Assembly (NCBI GenBank): GCA_035771175.1 | Contig: CM069594.1 | Coordinates: 17,393,670-17,457,669 of the forward strand | Origin: Paratinospora sagittata | Taxonomy: Eukaryota; Streptophyta; Magnoliopsida; Ranunculales; Menispermaceae | DNA: 64,000 bases | Direction of reading: 5' to 3' | Shown here: piece by piece, positions 21,415 through 33,192 of the stretch | Position numbering within the stretch: position 1 is the stretch's first letter | How the letters are laid out: each line of letters opens with the position of its first letter | The notes under the pieces: model-generated | Told to the model about the DNA's origin: nothing | Seen by the model: only the letters and a program-made list of their open reading frames with translations | Databases searched by the model: none | Translations under genes and position numbers: made by a program

Positions 21415-21431
21415 TTTTAAGGGGGGTAGAG
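21415..21431 (+). other. Polypurine tract of element A
   Basis: TTTTAAGGGGGGTAGAG directly before the 3' LTR start TGTAATACC. The same tract is seen reversed in F (47603-47619) and H (63135-63150). Confidence 0.85.
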
Positions 21432-22411
21432 TGTAATACCTTAGGTTTGCACCCAAGAAAAAAAATTGAACTTCAGGCACTTGCCCAATTGTAAAGGCAG
21501 GGTGCTCGAACCTTCAGGAGCATGCCCGAACCTTCGGGCAACTTTTTTTTCCTATTTAGGGAGCCCCCCCTCCTCATTTCTCACACCAAAATCACTTCTC
21601 CTTGTGATTTTTCTTTTCTTTCTCACTCATCTTGAGTTTTTGTCTTCTCTTTTGAGACTCTCTTTTCGAGACTCTCTTCGTGGTGCAACGTGGTTCTGCT
21701 TGGGGGAAGGCACCGGTTCGAGAAAGGAGTTTTTATCTAAAGGTGGGGAACAAAACATAGGTTTGCGTGTCTTATAACTTTTATTAAAGTTTACATTCAT
21801 TTATCATTATGTTTATTATTCATTTACACTGCATTATTGCGTATAATGTTTATACTTGTCATACTTATGCCTGTATATCTGGAGTTCATGTATTACATTG
21901 TTGCTATGCCAAATTAGTGGTCAATCTGCCTCAACAAGACTCAGTCTTGTCGTCAGTAACTTTAAATAGTGAACGGGAGGCAACGTGCTGCTCTAGACGA
22001 TTGGTATTTAAGTTGACCTCATGTCTCACCTCTCAAATTGGAGACTGATTTGGTTGGTCTTATTTGAAAGCTATCAGCTTGTGCAAGTAATATTAAATGC
22101 CCTAATCTTGCACGTGGTGGTACTGACCCTGATAAGGATCACCAGACATTGCCAAATCTTGTCTAATGTTAAGTAAAGACCGAACTTGTTCATGCATTGA
22201 CATCAGACATAAGCACCACCTAGGGATGTAAGTAGTTTATGATTCATAGAATAGTTAGAAGCAATGCTCACTATTCATTATATTTCTCAGGAGATGGACG
22301 TACAATGAGAACCCAACTATTCCTGGGGAGGGACATCTGTACGTGAACTCGAGTGACGTACTATCATGGAACCAATACGAGACGGTGTCATGCATACATA
22401 CATGTTGGATT
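21432..22411 (+). repeat. 3' LTR of element A, right end deleted
   Basis: TGTAATACCTTAGGTTTGC matches the 5' LTR and runs to GTTGGATTGA (about 22410), where the 5' LTR continues with TTATGATGC but the window switches to copia gag of element 1. About 365 bp of LTR are missing. A 2-3 base overlap at the join suggests an end-joining deletion. Confidence 0.88.
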
Positions 22412-22483
22412 GAACAATGGTGGTTGGTTGGTGAAGTTTCTTTCACCTGAAAGATAAGCACTTCTTGCGTTTTGTCCTACCAT
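22412..22483 (-). pseudogene. gag: Element 1 gag, N-terminal exon-like remnant
   Basis: ATG at 22483 (minus strand) opens a short Gag N-terminus ending in ERNFTNQPPLF, matching GNFTNRPPLF of element B. The rest of gag lies at 8091-9598 beyond element A. About 11 bases between the two parts are missing compared with element B. 22484-22523 is the untranslated leader. Confidence 0.75.
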
Positions 22484-22523
22484 ACTTAATCAAAGATGGT
22501 TAGATACTTTGATGGTTAACCCA

Positions 22524-22534
22524 CTCTGATACCA
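22524..22534 (-). other. Primer-binding site of element 1
   Basis: Minus-strand TGGTATCAGAG next to the 5' LTR edge, complementary to initiator methionine tRNA. Confidence 0.88.
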
Positions 22535-22536
22535 AT

Positions 22537-24447
22537 TGTTGGCCCAGACATGTCCAAGAGGTGGATGAATTGGACACTTAGCAAATTTTAACCTTTCTTT
22601 TAGATGTAAGAAATATTGAAAGCAGATTAAATAGAGTATAGCAAATAAACACAATGAAAGTAAAAGAACAATACAAACATGATTTATAGTGGTTCGGCCT
22701 TACCTACATCCACTACCTAACCTCCTCAGTTAGGATTTGTCCAAACTCCACTAAGGATCTTTTACGGGTGAAGACAAAACCGGTACACTTTCTCAACTTA
22801 CGGGTGTGAGAAGAACCATTATACTTTCTCAACTTGTGGGTGTGAGAAGAACCTTTTCTCAACTTTCAGGTGTGAGAAGAACCTTTTCTCAACTTTCGAG
22901 TATGAGAAGAACCGTTACACTTTGAGCAACACTTGCTCTAGCCCAGTGACTAACCAGTCACTAATATTTGAATACAAGATGAGATATGATTCCTTTTACT
23001 TAGAAGTAAAGTAATACTTACAAAGCTTTGGATTGAACCTTTTGTTACCACAGATTCAGCAAAATATGTATGATGAAGTTCGACTGAAAATTGGCTCAAA
23101 TGATTTTGTCTTCTTAAATGGATTTTTGAAATGATATAGAAGAAGATCAACTAATCCAGAAGACTTAATGTATTTTAAAAGATCGCGAGTTCAAAAGCAG
23201 AGAGTAGAAGACTAACTTCCAAAAGTTTTTGCACAAGTGAAAACTGTTAAGACGTTTTGAATGGATTTTAGTTTTCGTATTGATAGATCGATTTTGATCT
23301 GCACAAAGGCATCATATATATAGAAATAACAGTGGCACAAAGGACTTGGTGATTTTGGAGCACATAGTCATTTCCCGAAATAGATTGATTCAACTCTATG
23401 CAATTTACGGCGATAACACCTGAATCTTCTGATCTATCACGAAAGAGGAATGTTTTGATAAATTAGAAAGTTTTGAATAGATTCAAAAAGTTATGAAAAG
23501 TTTTGTACAGTTCTGAAAAAGTAATGTGAAAAAGTGTAAGTGTCAGAACAGTAATAGTGTTGAGTTATCGTCCTGATTGGTTAATCAGCATCCTGACGCG
23601 TAACAATAACTTTGTCATTTTTTTCCTTGAGGACGCTCATGAACCATAAGTGTCCTTCTGAACTGTGAAGTGAGGCGCTATTTAATCTTAAGCGTCCTAA
23701 CTTACTTTGACGATTAAAACGACTAAACTTCGTGAGGGTGCTAATCCACAATTAGCGTCCTGCCTTGTTTTAAACTATTTAAAGTCACGAGGGAGCTACT
23801 AACGAGGAAACGTCTCGATATTAAAAACAATTTAAAAACTATGAAAACAAGCAGCGAGCTGATTCTGAATCAGCATCCTGACAAATTCACAGGTTGACTT
23901 AAAGAAGGCCGCTACTGATAAAGTGAGCGTCTTGATGAATAAGTACAATTCAACCTTGAACATTATCAGCGTCTTAATGTATTATCAGCGTCCTGACTCA
24001 CCAAGTCCAAGAAGGCGCTGTAAAGACATTAGCGTCTTGATAAGATGTATTAGCGTCTTGATGGACACTTAAAAATAGTTTTTATTTTTCATTTAAAGCT
24101 CGATAAACACGATTAAATCAAACATAAAAAATTCAATGCAACTGATCGAAATCAACTCGACTAAATCATGCAGTAATACATATTGCTGAATTATGTGATT
24201 GTGAAGATTCTACAAGCTAAACAAAATCTAATCATACAATTATATATATTTTCAAGTGATCATGGTCTTCAAGTAGATCTTAATAATACATTTACCATGC
24301 ATCATTGATTCTTCGAAACCTTCAAGTAGGATTAGATATGTCATGTATGCAATGTTATCATAAATAGAATGTGATTTGTAATCATCAAAATATCTTTCAC
24401 ATAAGGGATATATTCTTGTAAGGGACATGGGGATAATTGGTTCAACA
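22537..24447 (-). repeat. 5' LTR of element 1
   Basis: TGTTGGCCCAGACATG at 22537 to GGTTCAACA at 24447 (1911 bp), pair of the LTR 2783-4737. It keeps the 33-bp tandem array (about 22785-22915), the palindrome array (about 23565-24065) and, in sense orientation, a CTATATATATGATG TATA box at about 23312-23323. The following ATGTC (24448-24452) is the right target duplication. Confidence 0.9.
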
Positions 24448-24452
24448 ATGTC

Positions 24453-25206
24453 TACCATTATAATACCCCCAGACGTCCAACTGATGATGCCTCAATCGAT
24501 AGACCTCACACAATTCATCACAATCTCAACCACTTCCACAACCAACCACATAGGATTTTACCCAAAGTTTAAGCATGATTCTAATATGTAAGTCTATATT
24601 TATGGTATAATAGTTTCATCATATAGTCAACAACTACATCAGAATTATAAGCATGCTAGTATTCCAACATTTCCATATTCATGAGCATGTGTAACATCAC
24701 CATAAAATCCTAAACATGTTTTCTTCATCATCAATTATAAGCATGGATAAACACAAGAACATGAATAACAACCCAAGACAGTTCATAAGCATGTAAATTT
24801 ACTCACATTCATGTAAACTAAATTCATTCTCTAACATGGACACATGGTAGACATACTTGTTTACATCATTCATGTAAATAAACTCATCTATCAATATATC
24901 ATGCGAAAATCATTCAATAATAGGCATGAAGGCATGAATCATGATATAAAACATTCTTTATAGCTATGATGATATCCATATGATGGAGGAATGAAATCTA
25001 CTCACAACGATACCATTACCAAACTAGTTCCCCGTCTTGGGAACCTTCACCTCACTTGCTCGTGCTCACTTCCTAGCATTTACAAAAACATACTACTCTA
25101 GTCACTTTCTAACATAACAGATCCAACTAATATTAAACATTGTTCATACTTTATTTAATTCATGAGATTGATTCATCTCATCTTATCATGTCTATACAAG
25201 GGTTTG
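24453..25206. other. Unclassified flank, continuation of 2302-2777
   Basis: AT-rich with many CATGTAAA and AAGCATG motifs; no domain recognised. It includes TAATACCCCCAGACGTCC near 24471, which resembles the start of a chromovirus LTR, but no partner end was found. Confidence 0.3.
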
Positions 25207-26489
25207 TGATAAGTAGATTTTTAGGTGTCATTTTGTGTTATAGTTTAGGTATGTTTTATGTCATAGTTTCGGTTTAGTTTATTTCGGTTTGCATATTTAT
25301 ATGTTACTTTAGGTGAGTGTTTTGATGAGTTTAATACTTAGTTCAATCGATTTTGTGGGTTTTAATATGGTCTTGAAGTGATGAACAAGTGATCGAGCAT
25401 TGAAAGAAAGAAACATTTGCAAAACCAAGTAAAAAAGGGTGAAAATCGGCTTGAAAAAAAATGTAAAAAAAAATACCAAACCAGCACTTGGGCACCTCGG
25501 CGTCCACAATGGACGCCCCGATGCTGGGTGATGGTGAAGAAGAAATTAAAAACAGCAACTGGGCTCCGCAGCGTCCACAGTTGAGGCCACGGTGCCTAGC
25601 CGTTTCCAAATCCGACTCCTTGTAGGATTTCGCTCTGAATTTTCTCCAATCAAATATGATTTTCATGGGGTTTTTTCCTACCTTGTCCCACTTATAAATA
25701 CATCATTAAGAGAGGGTTTTGAAGCATAATAGAGAGGAGAACAAGTCAAATCGAAGGATACGAAGATTGCGAAATGGGAGATAAGGGAGCGACCTTTACA
25801 TCTAGAGATTGGTTTTTTAGTTTCTTTTTATTTATATTCATAATGTTCATCAATATTTTGTGTTTTTCTTTATTTCAATGATGAACTAAGTTATTTTTTC
25901 TAGATGATAGATGGATCATAAACTTTGATACTATGTTTTAGATTGATTTTGGATTATTATTTATAGATTCTTTTTAGTTTATTTATATTTTCCAATTTTT
26001 AATGCTTTTCATCTACTGGTCATAAATTGAATGTTAGATCTTGGGTCCAACACTCGCAAGAGGGAACTTGGGGTTGGATTGAGGAAAATATAACCTAGAA
26101 ATATTATAGAATCGAGAGATTTATAATTTTTTTTTAAGTTGTGGAAAAAAATCACAAAGCGTAAGGAGTTTACATGATTTTGTTTTTTATGGAGAGGTCA
26201 AAATTATACTAGGAGAATAAATTAATAATAAAAGACAGTTGAAAGTTAGGTGGAGTTGAACCTCTAGAATTTCTCTCTATTGATTTCTCTTGACTTTTAT
26301 TACTTGCTATTTCCTAGTTTTATTTGCATTGTTTTAATTTAGTTTATTTTTTATTTTGATCATCTAGATAAAGTTAGGGTTATTAATTACGGTAATTAGT
26401 GAGAGTTTGATTGATCCTTGAAGACGATAACCCGATTCTCATCGGTATATTATAACTTGACATCGTGCACTTGCGGAATATCACGAACA
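25207..26489 (+). repeat. 5' LTR of an Athila-type gypsy element
   Basis: Starts TGATAAGTAGATTTTTAGG and ends ATATCACGAACA right before an Athila-type primer site. The tail GACGATAACCCGATTCTCAT with TATAACTTGACATCGTGCA is shared by the other Athila-type LTRs here (45651-45995, 45996-46899, 56982-58434). It contains a GC-rich segment with repeated GCGTCCACA (about 25500-25600) similar in position to GGCGCTGAAAGG in the LTR at 56982. Confidence 0.82.
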
Positions 26490-26491
26490 AG

Positions 26492-26512
26492 TTTTTGGCG
26501 TCGTTGTCGGGG
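26492..26512 (+). other. Primer-binding site, aspartate-tRNA type (Athila)
   Basis: TTTTTGGCGTCGTTGTCGGG, a slightly mutated form of the TGGCGCCGTTGCCGGGG site typical of Athila and related elements. 26513-26639 is leader. Confidence 0.8.
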
Positions 26513-26639
26513 ATCGATTCAATTCTATGTTCACTAATATCGTTACCAAGTGACCAAGATTTTAATTTAGATTTTTTCTTTTTGTTTTCTAGTTATTTCT
26601 TTCTTTTTATTCTTTTTTATACCTTCTTTTGAGCGGTGT

Positions 26640-28395
26640 ATGCGGAGAGCGCAAAATTTTGATCTTGTGTCTTGTGATCCGAAAATTGAGAGAACTCTTT
26701 GAAAGCTTCGGAAGAAGAACAAAATTGAAACTCAAGCAATTGATGCCGAGAACAACCAAATTACACTCTGGGATTATTTCAAGTCGGTCATCAATGATAA
26801 CTACTCGGGTATTGTGTGCATGCCAATCAATGCCAATAATTTTGAGTTGAAGCCGACATTGATCACCATGGTCCAGCAACATCAATTTGGTGGTTTTCCA
26901 CATGAAGACCCGACCACTCATCTAACAACATTCTTGGAGATGTGCGACACAGTAAAGATGAATGGTGTTACTGATGAGATCATCCGATTGCGCTTATTTC
27001 CCTTTTCCTTGAGGGACAAAGCTAGGGCATGGTTGCAATCATTGCCACCGAGGAGTATTGCTACTTGGGAGGACATGTGCCAAAAGTTCCTTCAGAAGTT
27101 CTTTCCACGAGCGAAGACGATAGCATTGAGGGTTGAAACTGGGCAATACAAGCAATTGGAGTCCGCGATACTTTATCATGCATGGGAGAGATTTAAGGAA
27201 TTGCTTAGGAAGTGCCCTCAACATGGTTTCCAAGATTGGTTGCAAATCCAATTATTCTACAATGGGATGACAGTGCCAACAAGAACTTTAGTAGATGCGG
27301 CAGCTGGAGGTACTTTATTGAGAAAAATGGTGAATGAAGCCCTTAATCTTTTGGAAGAAATGGTTTCTAACACCTTTGAGGCCCCAAGTGAGAGATCTAT
27401 GGTTAAGAAGGTGGCAGGAATGCATGAGGTTGATCCTATAACCGCACTATCTGCACAAATATCCACCCTCACACATCACCTAGCAACCTTAACTAATAAA
27501 GGATCCCCTCCTACCATAGAATTGGTTGCAGCCACAAGTATGACGTATTCAAGAGTTCGTACTAATGAAGAGAAAGTGCAATTTGTGAATGGCCGGGCAT
27601 ATAATTATAGGGGTAATGCACCATTACCAAATCAATATCACCCGACCATTCACAATCATGAGAATTTCTCCTATTCAAATACAAGGAATGTGTTGCAACC
27701 CCCGCTAGACATCTACAATCAAGTACCTGATAAGAAACCATCTTTGGAAGAGCTAGTGAGTACTTTTGTGGTAGAAATAAGATCAAAGTTCACCAAGCAT
27801 GAGTCAAGGATGGATAATATAGAAACTCATATGGGCAACTTGGGATCAATAAAGTCTTTGGAGGTTCAAATTGGGCAACTTGCTTCATCCATCAATGCTT
27901 AACAAAGAAGCTCATTCCAAGCAATATCGAAGTGAACCCTAAGGAGCAATGCAATGCTATTACTCTCAGAAGTGGAAAAGAAGTTGAGAGAGTCATTACA
28001 CAAAGCAACACCAATATTACTCCCACGTCACCAGCAAGTAGCCATGAGGAAGAACATAACAAAGACAAGGATATTGAAGAAAAGCCAAAAGAGAAACCCT
28101 ACAGACCTCAATCTATATCCTTTCTTGATAACCCTCATATCTTTAAAACTCTTATTCCTTATCCTTAGAGATTTCAGAAAAAGAAATTAGATGATCAATT
28201 TGCTAAGTTTCTTAAAATCTTTAAGAAAATTCACATTAACATTCCTTTTGCAGACGTGCTGGAGCAAATGCCAAATTATGTCAAGTTCATGAGGATGTTA
28301 TGTCTAAGAAGAGGAAGTTAGAGGAGTTTGAAATGGTAAAGCTTACAGTGGAGTGTTTTCACACCCTGGAAATTTAAAAACAATTGGATAATGCA
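26640..28395 (+). pseudogene. gag: Athila-type gag and start of protease region (truncated)
   Basis: Frame from ATG 26640 with one stop (TGA 26700) and then 362 open codons: FELKPTLITMVQQHQFGG, HEDPTTHLTTFLEMCDT, LRDKARAWLQSLPPRSI, TWEDMCQKFLQKFFP, the Athila gag domain. A stop at 27900 is followed by NPKEQCNAITLRSGKE (27932 onwards), the linker before protease, then LIPYP and, after another stop, KKKLDDQFAKFLKIFKK and INIPFADVLEQMPNYVK. The sequence stops matching at about 28395. Protease core, RT, RNase H and integrase are absent, so the element is cut off here. Gag would build the particle. Confidence 0.88.
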
Positions 28396-29394
28396 TCATT
28401 ATCTAGCAGTGCTTGCATGAACACTCGACACAACATAAAACGAGAACTTAGAATAGAGGATCTTCGAATTGAGACCAAGAATACCCAAATAGGGTATTCA
28501 CAAAAGCACGTGCATTTGCCTAATAAAGTACCCAAGCACGTTCCCAATGAAGTGCCCCTTTGTTTCTAGCCGGTACATTAATGGACGACATAAGATGTCA
28601 CCATGAAAATGGGGTGTCTCATGTGGGGATGAAGGCAAGGGGGAGGGGAGGGGGGGGGGGGGGGAGAACCGACCCCTTGAGGCCGCTCTCCTCAGTTCCA
28701 ATTTGTCCTTGTTCTTCCCGCTTTCTCGCCTTCTCGCTCTTTTGCTTTTCTCACACCTTCGGAAGACAAGAGTTTCGACTGAACGTTGCCCTGTGTGCGT
28801 AAGGTGGGGCTGAAGGCATATGTTTGCATGTATTATGTCTTTTCATAAAGTTATCATGCACTTTTCATTACATCTGATGTGCACATAGCCAATGCATACT
28901 TATGAAAATGTTAGGGGTACTGGACATTACCACTTGTTATACCTTATGGCTTGGAACCTTATTAGGTCACCATTTTAAGTATGCACACTAATATATGAGA
29001 ATTTAGTAAAAACGATAACCGCCCAGGGACGTATGTCTGACCACCTAATTTAGGGCAGTTTAGGTGGTGCATCTCTGTTGTAAGCTTCATTGCATCGACC
29101 ATAAGGAGAAGTACAGACGAGCTGTACCTTGTTCATAAAACTATTTATATATGAGAATTTCCTTAGAGAGGAACATCCATTGTATGAGAACTCTGGATGA
29201 TATTGGGTCACGCAGTCTATCATGAAGGCATGTTATGGGTATTTATTGGGTTAAATAAATTGTAATGTTCATGTTGTGTTTATCTAATATCTATGATTGT
29301 GATGCTCTCTTTATTAATTGCCATTTTCCACGGAATATCTGCTTGACCTACTGAGTTGTTGACCCCACTCCGTTGATTTATTTTCTAGCTGCGA
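28396..29394 (+). repeat. Gypsy LTR fragment, chromovirus type, both ends uncertain
   Basis: AAGGTGGGGCTGAAGGCATA then TTTGCATGTATTATG parallels AAGGTGGGGAACAAAACATA then GGTTTGCGTGTC in the LTR of A, and CTACTGAGTTGTTGACCCCA parallels the region near its end. It includes a G-run (28639-28664: G5, G4 and about G15). The join to copia sequence at 29394/29395 is abrupt. The left edge against Athila is not defined; 28396-28590 has no clear match. Confidence 0.55.
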
Positions 29395-30768
29395 CATTCT
29401 CAGCCTCAGTTGTGGATAATGCAACAAAACTTTGTTTCTTGCTAAACCAAGAAATTAAAGAATTTTCGAAAAAGTTGCAAAATCTAAGGTACTCTTCTTG
29501 TCAATAAGACTACTAGCGTAGTCTGAGTCTACGAAACTCTTAAGCTCAAAGGAAGATCCCTTAGGATACCAAATTCCTAAATCTGTTGTTCCACTCACAT
29601 ATTTGAATATTCGTTTAACACACTTAAGATGAGATTCTCTAGGGATTGATTGAAATCTAGTGCAAAGACACACACTGAACATGATATTTGGTTTGCTTGT
29701 TGTAAGATACAACAAACTACCTATCATGCCTCTATAAAGCTTGGTGTCAACAAGTTTTCCATTTTCATCCTTACCCATTTTAATTGCTGAGTTGCACAGG
29801 GTGTTAATAATTTTCAAGTTTTCAAACTTGAATTTCTTTATCATGTCCTTAGCATACTTACTTTGGCTTAAAAATGTGTCATTTGGCATTTGTTTAATTT
29901 GAAGACCAAAGAAGTAAGTAAGCTCCCCCATCATACTCATCTCAAATTCATCTTGCATTAGTTTAGAGAATTCTTTGCAAAGATGATTATTTGAGGCACC
30001 AAAGATAATATCATCTACCTATATTTGCACTAGCAACATATCATTATCTTTGTGCATAATGAATAAGGTTGGATCTAGTTGTCCTTTGTTGAATTCATGG
30101 TCCAGAAGGAAAGAACTAAGCCTGTCATACCAAGCTCTAGGAGCTTGCTTTAATCCATACAAGGCTTTATGAAGTATACACACATAATCTGGATTTTGAG
30201 AATCCTCAAAACCAGGAGGCTGTTCCATATATACCTCTTCATTTATGTACCCATTTAGAAAGACACTCTTTATGTCCATTTGGTATAGTGGAAAGTCTCT
30301 ATAGCAAGCATAGGCTAATAACATTGTAATTGCCTCTAGTCTTGCTATTGGTGCAAAAGCTTCTTCATAATCTATTCTTTCTTCTTGATTATATCCTTGG
30401 GCAACTAATCTCGCTTTATTTCTAACAATTAGTCCATTTTCATCTTTCTTGTTCCTAAAGACCCATTTGGTTCCAATAATGGATTGATGTAAGGGTCTTG
30501 GAACAAGTATCCAAAACTTATTTCTAATGAAATGACCTAACTCTTCTTGCATAACAAGAATCCAATTTTCATCACCTAGAGCTTCTTCAACCTTAGAAGG
30601 TTAAATTTGTGATACAAAGGCAATATGCCCTTGATCCTTGTTCATTCCAGCTCAAGTGGTCACTCCCTTAGAAGGGTCACCTAATATTTAATCTTTAGGG
30701 TGACTAATAAGGAGTCTTGAGGTTTTAGGAACTTTTAAAATATGATTAGTTTCTTCTAAGTGTGTATC
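29395..30768 (-). pseudogene. pol: Element B pol: reverse transcriptase and RNase H part
   Basis: Open frame 30019-30552 ([83 protein letters not shown]) is copia RT with its first catalytic D in QMDIKSVFL. At the second box the tyrosine codon of YVDD has become TAG (near 30018), but VDDIIFGAS continues. Frame 29455-29958 carries the RT tail and RNase H start (SFVDSDYASSLIDKKST). The frame ends at ALSTTEAENVAA (29395-29430). Better kept than element 1. Confidence 0.88.
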
Positions 30769-31442
30769 TGAACTCCTGTTGTCAAGGGCAAAATAGAAAT
30801 GTTTATAGAGTCAGTGGTTCTTGATGAAAAACCTCACGCTTATGCTCAACAGACACATTAAGGAACGAGCCCTAATATAAGGATCACGCTCCTTGATTGG
30901 AGGTAAATATGAGATTTTTCAGATTTTAAAGTAGAAACACGCTTCTTCCTTGAGGAACGCGTTCCTGTGCCTCGGTGTGGTATTTTTCTATAAATACCAC
31001 ACTTGCTCATTTGAAGAGCAACTTTTGCAAAAACTAAAGAACTTGTGTTTTTCATCTTAGCATTTCTACAAGTCCAAAACAAGTTCTTGAGAGATTTTAA
31101 ACCTCTTTTGCAGCAAAAGTTCACCTACATTTGATATATTGATTCAAACTTCCGAAAAGTTCTCCAAATCTTACAAAACTTTGAGAAACTTGTATGTTTC
31201 CATTGAGCAAGTGTTCAAGACGTGTTTGAGTTTTATCTACACATCTTGTTGTGTCTTGATCATTCTTGAACCTGGTATCTCTCATCCAACATCACACTTG
31301 AAGAATCATTGAGCTTTAACCTTACCCAAGTGGGGTAAAATTTCTCTAACTCGATTCTTGTGATTTTGTTTGAGCAAATCAGTTTTGTGCTTAAGTTAAT
31401 ATCTTGAAAACTGATTTTATTTTGATCATGGTGTGTGAAACC
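30769..31442 (+). repeat. 5' LTR fragment of element C
   Basis: CTCCTGTTGTCAAGGGCAAA to GTGTGAAACCCTATTT aligns with 36268-36934 of the 3' LTR. The first about 690 bp and the last about 900 bp of the LTR are missing. The TATA box TATAAATA (30989-30996) and GGAACG-type palindrome remnants (30860-30970) are included. Confidence 0.85.
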
Positions 31443-33192
31443 CTATTTGGACAGAGATAGAATGGATGACGGTGAAACATCATCATTGGTTAATGTTCAG
31501 TACGATAAAGAAGAACAAGTTGAGAAAGATCAATCTTCAAGTGCCACATCCAGTGGTTTAATCATTTACACCTCAACTAATGAAGACGAAGATCCAAACG
31601 TACAAATACACATTTGAAGGTTTCCAAAGGTTCCTTGATGGAAGATGTGGTTTAGGAAACTACTTGGATGCAACAAGGACACGAACAACACAATTGATGA
31701 TCAAAATGCAAGTTTCGAGGTAACTTGAAGTGCTTCATGATCGATCTTCGCTTGTGGGTAACACTTCTATTTTAAATTCAAATATTTCTATTGTGTTATT
31801 CCACAAATGGCTTGAACATATCCTCTTAAGCATAAATTAATTGTGTATTAAGAGATATGTCTCTGTTGAAGCATTTAATGTCCATTCAAGCATGATACTT
31901 ATCATATCACTCTTATTGCACATATCACATTATTAATGAGTATTATATATTTGCTTGAGTGATGATTGACTTGGATGACTTTTCATGTCATACTATGCTT
32001 AAGTGTATCATTTCTATGATTTTGAAAATATCTTAGGCTTAATTAAAATGATTGTCATTTCTTATTGCCTATGTCTTAAAGTTAATCATTTTGAACATAC
32101 TTCGAATGATCTATATTCTGTTCATTGATTAAGCTATGTAATCTTGTGAACTTGTTGAAAATTAATTATCAAATGTTCATATGGAAAAAATTGACTTATA
32201 TTAAATGGATCATGTGATTCAAACTTTTATATGTATTAATCCATTTAATATTGAATTTTGTTATTGAGCATTGATACTAAATTGATACTATGATATTTGC
32301 TCAATTTGGTTGGAAGTATGTATGTTAAACATTTTATATTCTATCACTTCCAATGTATTCATGTGAATGCGTGAATGATGATTATTTTATGTTCACTTGA
32401 ATATATCATCAATGATAATTGTACATGTATTATATTTAACAATCTTGCATGTATTGTTTCTGAAAATGATGTGTGAATAATTAATGCTAATCTTGTATGA
32501 ATTATTGTTGATGTACTTGTATGCGTTATTTTGATGTGAATGATTTTGATTATAATATTTTTATCATTCGTTGTGTGTATTGTTCACTTAGAAATAACCA
32601 AAATTTTCTTAAATTTTCATAAATTATCAGTTTAATCAAAGTGGAAATGAATGAAATCAAAAATTAAAATGTTTAAGTGTTCTGTGTTCTAAAGGAATGC
32701 TCTCCTCTAGAGAGGAATGCGTTCCTCTGCATGAACACCAAGAGGTATTCCGCAAAGAACACAGGAACGCGCTTATCTTAAGAGGAACACGTTCCTCTGT
32801 GTGATGACAAAATTGAAAAATGCGAACCTGAGGCTCATTCTTCATTCTCATTTGCACCTTTTCACTCCTCTACTCACACTCGATCTTTCCAAATTGATTT
32901 CTCTTCATTTTGATTGTTCCAACCTCAGTCCCTTTCATCAAAATCATCAAATCCACTGTTTTTATTGCCCAAAACATCATCAAATCCTCTCATTAATTTC
33001 CAAAACTACCATTTTTCATTGTTTTTCATCAATTTTCTTTTTCACTTTTCTTTCTCGATTTCCAATGGAAATTCTTATTTTTTTTGCCTTTTTTTTTCTC
33101 GTTCCTATCCCGTCCGTTTCGTTCCCGTTTTCATCACTTTTTCATCCAAAACCTTAGTGTTATCTTTGTTTGCACATATAGTGTTTGACAAA
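31443..33192 (+). other. Internal region of element C before its extra ORF
   Basis: No gag or pol domain seen. 31435-31617 is a short open frame (MDDGETSSLVNVQ) of unknown origin, 31780-32640 is AT-rich, 32690-32805 holds palindromic blocks such as AGAGGAATGCGTTCCTCT and AGAGGAACACGTTCCTCT, and 32820-33192 is a pyrimidine-rich leader. The palindromes match the LTR motif of C although they lie outside the LTR. Confidence 0.5.

Larger units (their letters stand above)
9599..22411 (+). mobile_element. Element A: Tekay-type chromovirus (Ty3/gypsy) nested in element 1 gag
   Basis: 5' LTR 9599-13540 (interrupted), primer-binding site 13546-13557, ORF1, hairpin array, gag, protease, RT, RNase H, integrase, chromodomain, ORF3, polypurine tract 21415-21431 and truncated 3' LTR 21432-22411. 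The chromodomain at the integrase C-terminus and an initiator-Met primer site (TGGTATCAGAGC) are chromovirus hallmarks. The motif ILDRKTQELRRR...IPLVKVLW fits the Tekay clade. Insertion is inside gag of element 1. The right end of the 3' LTR and a few copia bases are deleted, so no target duplication survives. Confidence 0.9.
2783..24447 (-). mobile_element. Element 1: Sirevirus-type Ty1/copia retrotransposon, split by chromovirus A
   Basis: A complete minus-strand element by structure. 5' LTR 22537-24447, primer-binding site 22524-22534, gag start 22483, gag interrupted at about 22411/9599 by element A, then gag-protease-integrase-RT-RNase H down to 5006, polypurine tract 4738-4751 and 3' LTR 2783-4737. 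The two halves of gag rejoin when A is removed: residues like NFTNQPP at the right edge continue with SHWK at the left edge, as in element B where NFTNRPP and YWK lie together. Gag with two CCHC-type knuckles and LTRs near 1.9 kb fit Sireviruses (Maximus/SIRE). It has no extra ORF after pol. Confidence 0.9.

Noticed and set aside
24453..25206. Possible host gene or regulatory region between elements
   Set aside because: No exon-like ORF, no splice pattern, composition like old LTR sequence.
31435..31617. Short acidic ORF MDDGETSSLVNVQ as a new gene
   Set aside because: 60 codons beginning in the LTR fragment of C just after a deletion join, no relative in the window. Kept only as part of the internal region.
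32801..33157. ORF of 118 codons before the extra ORF of C
   Set aside because: Composition is a pyrimidine-rich leader (S, F, H, P) and it overlaps the better supported start at 33193 in another frame.
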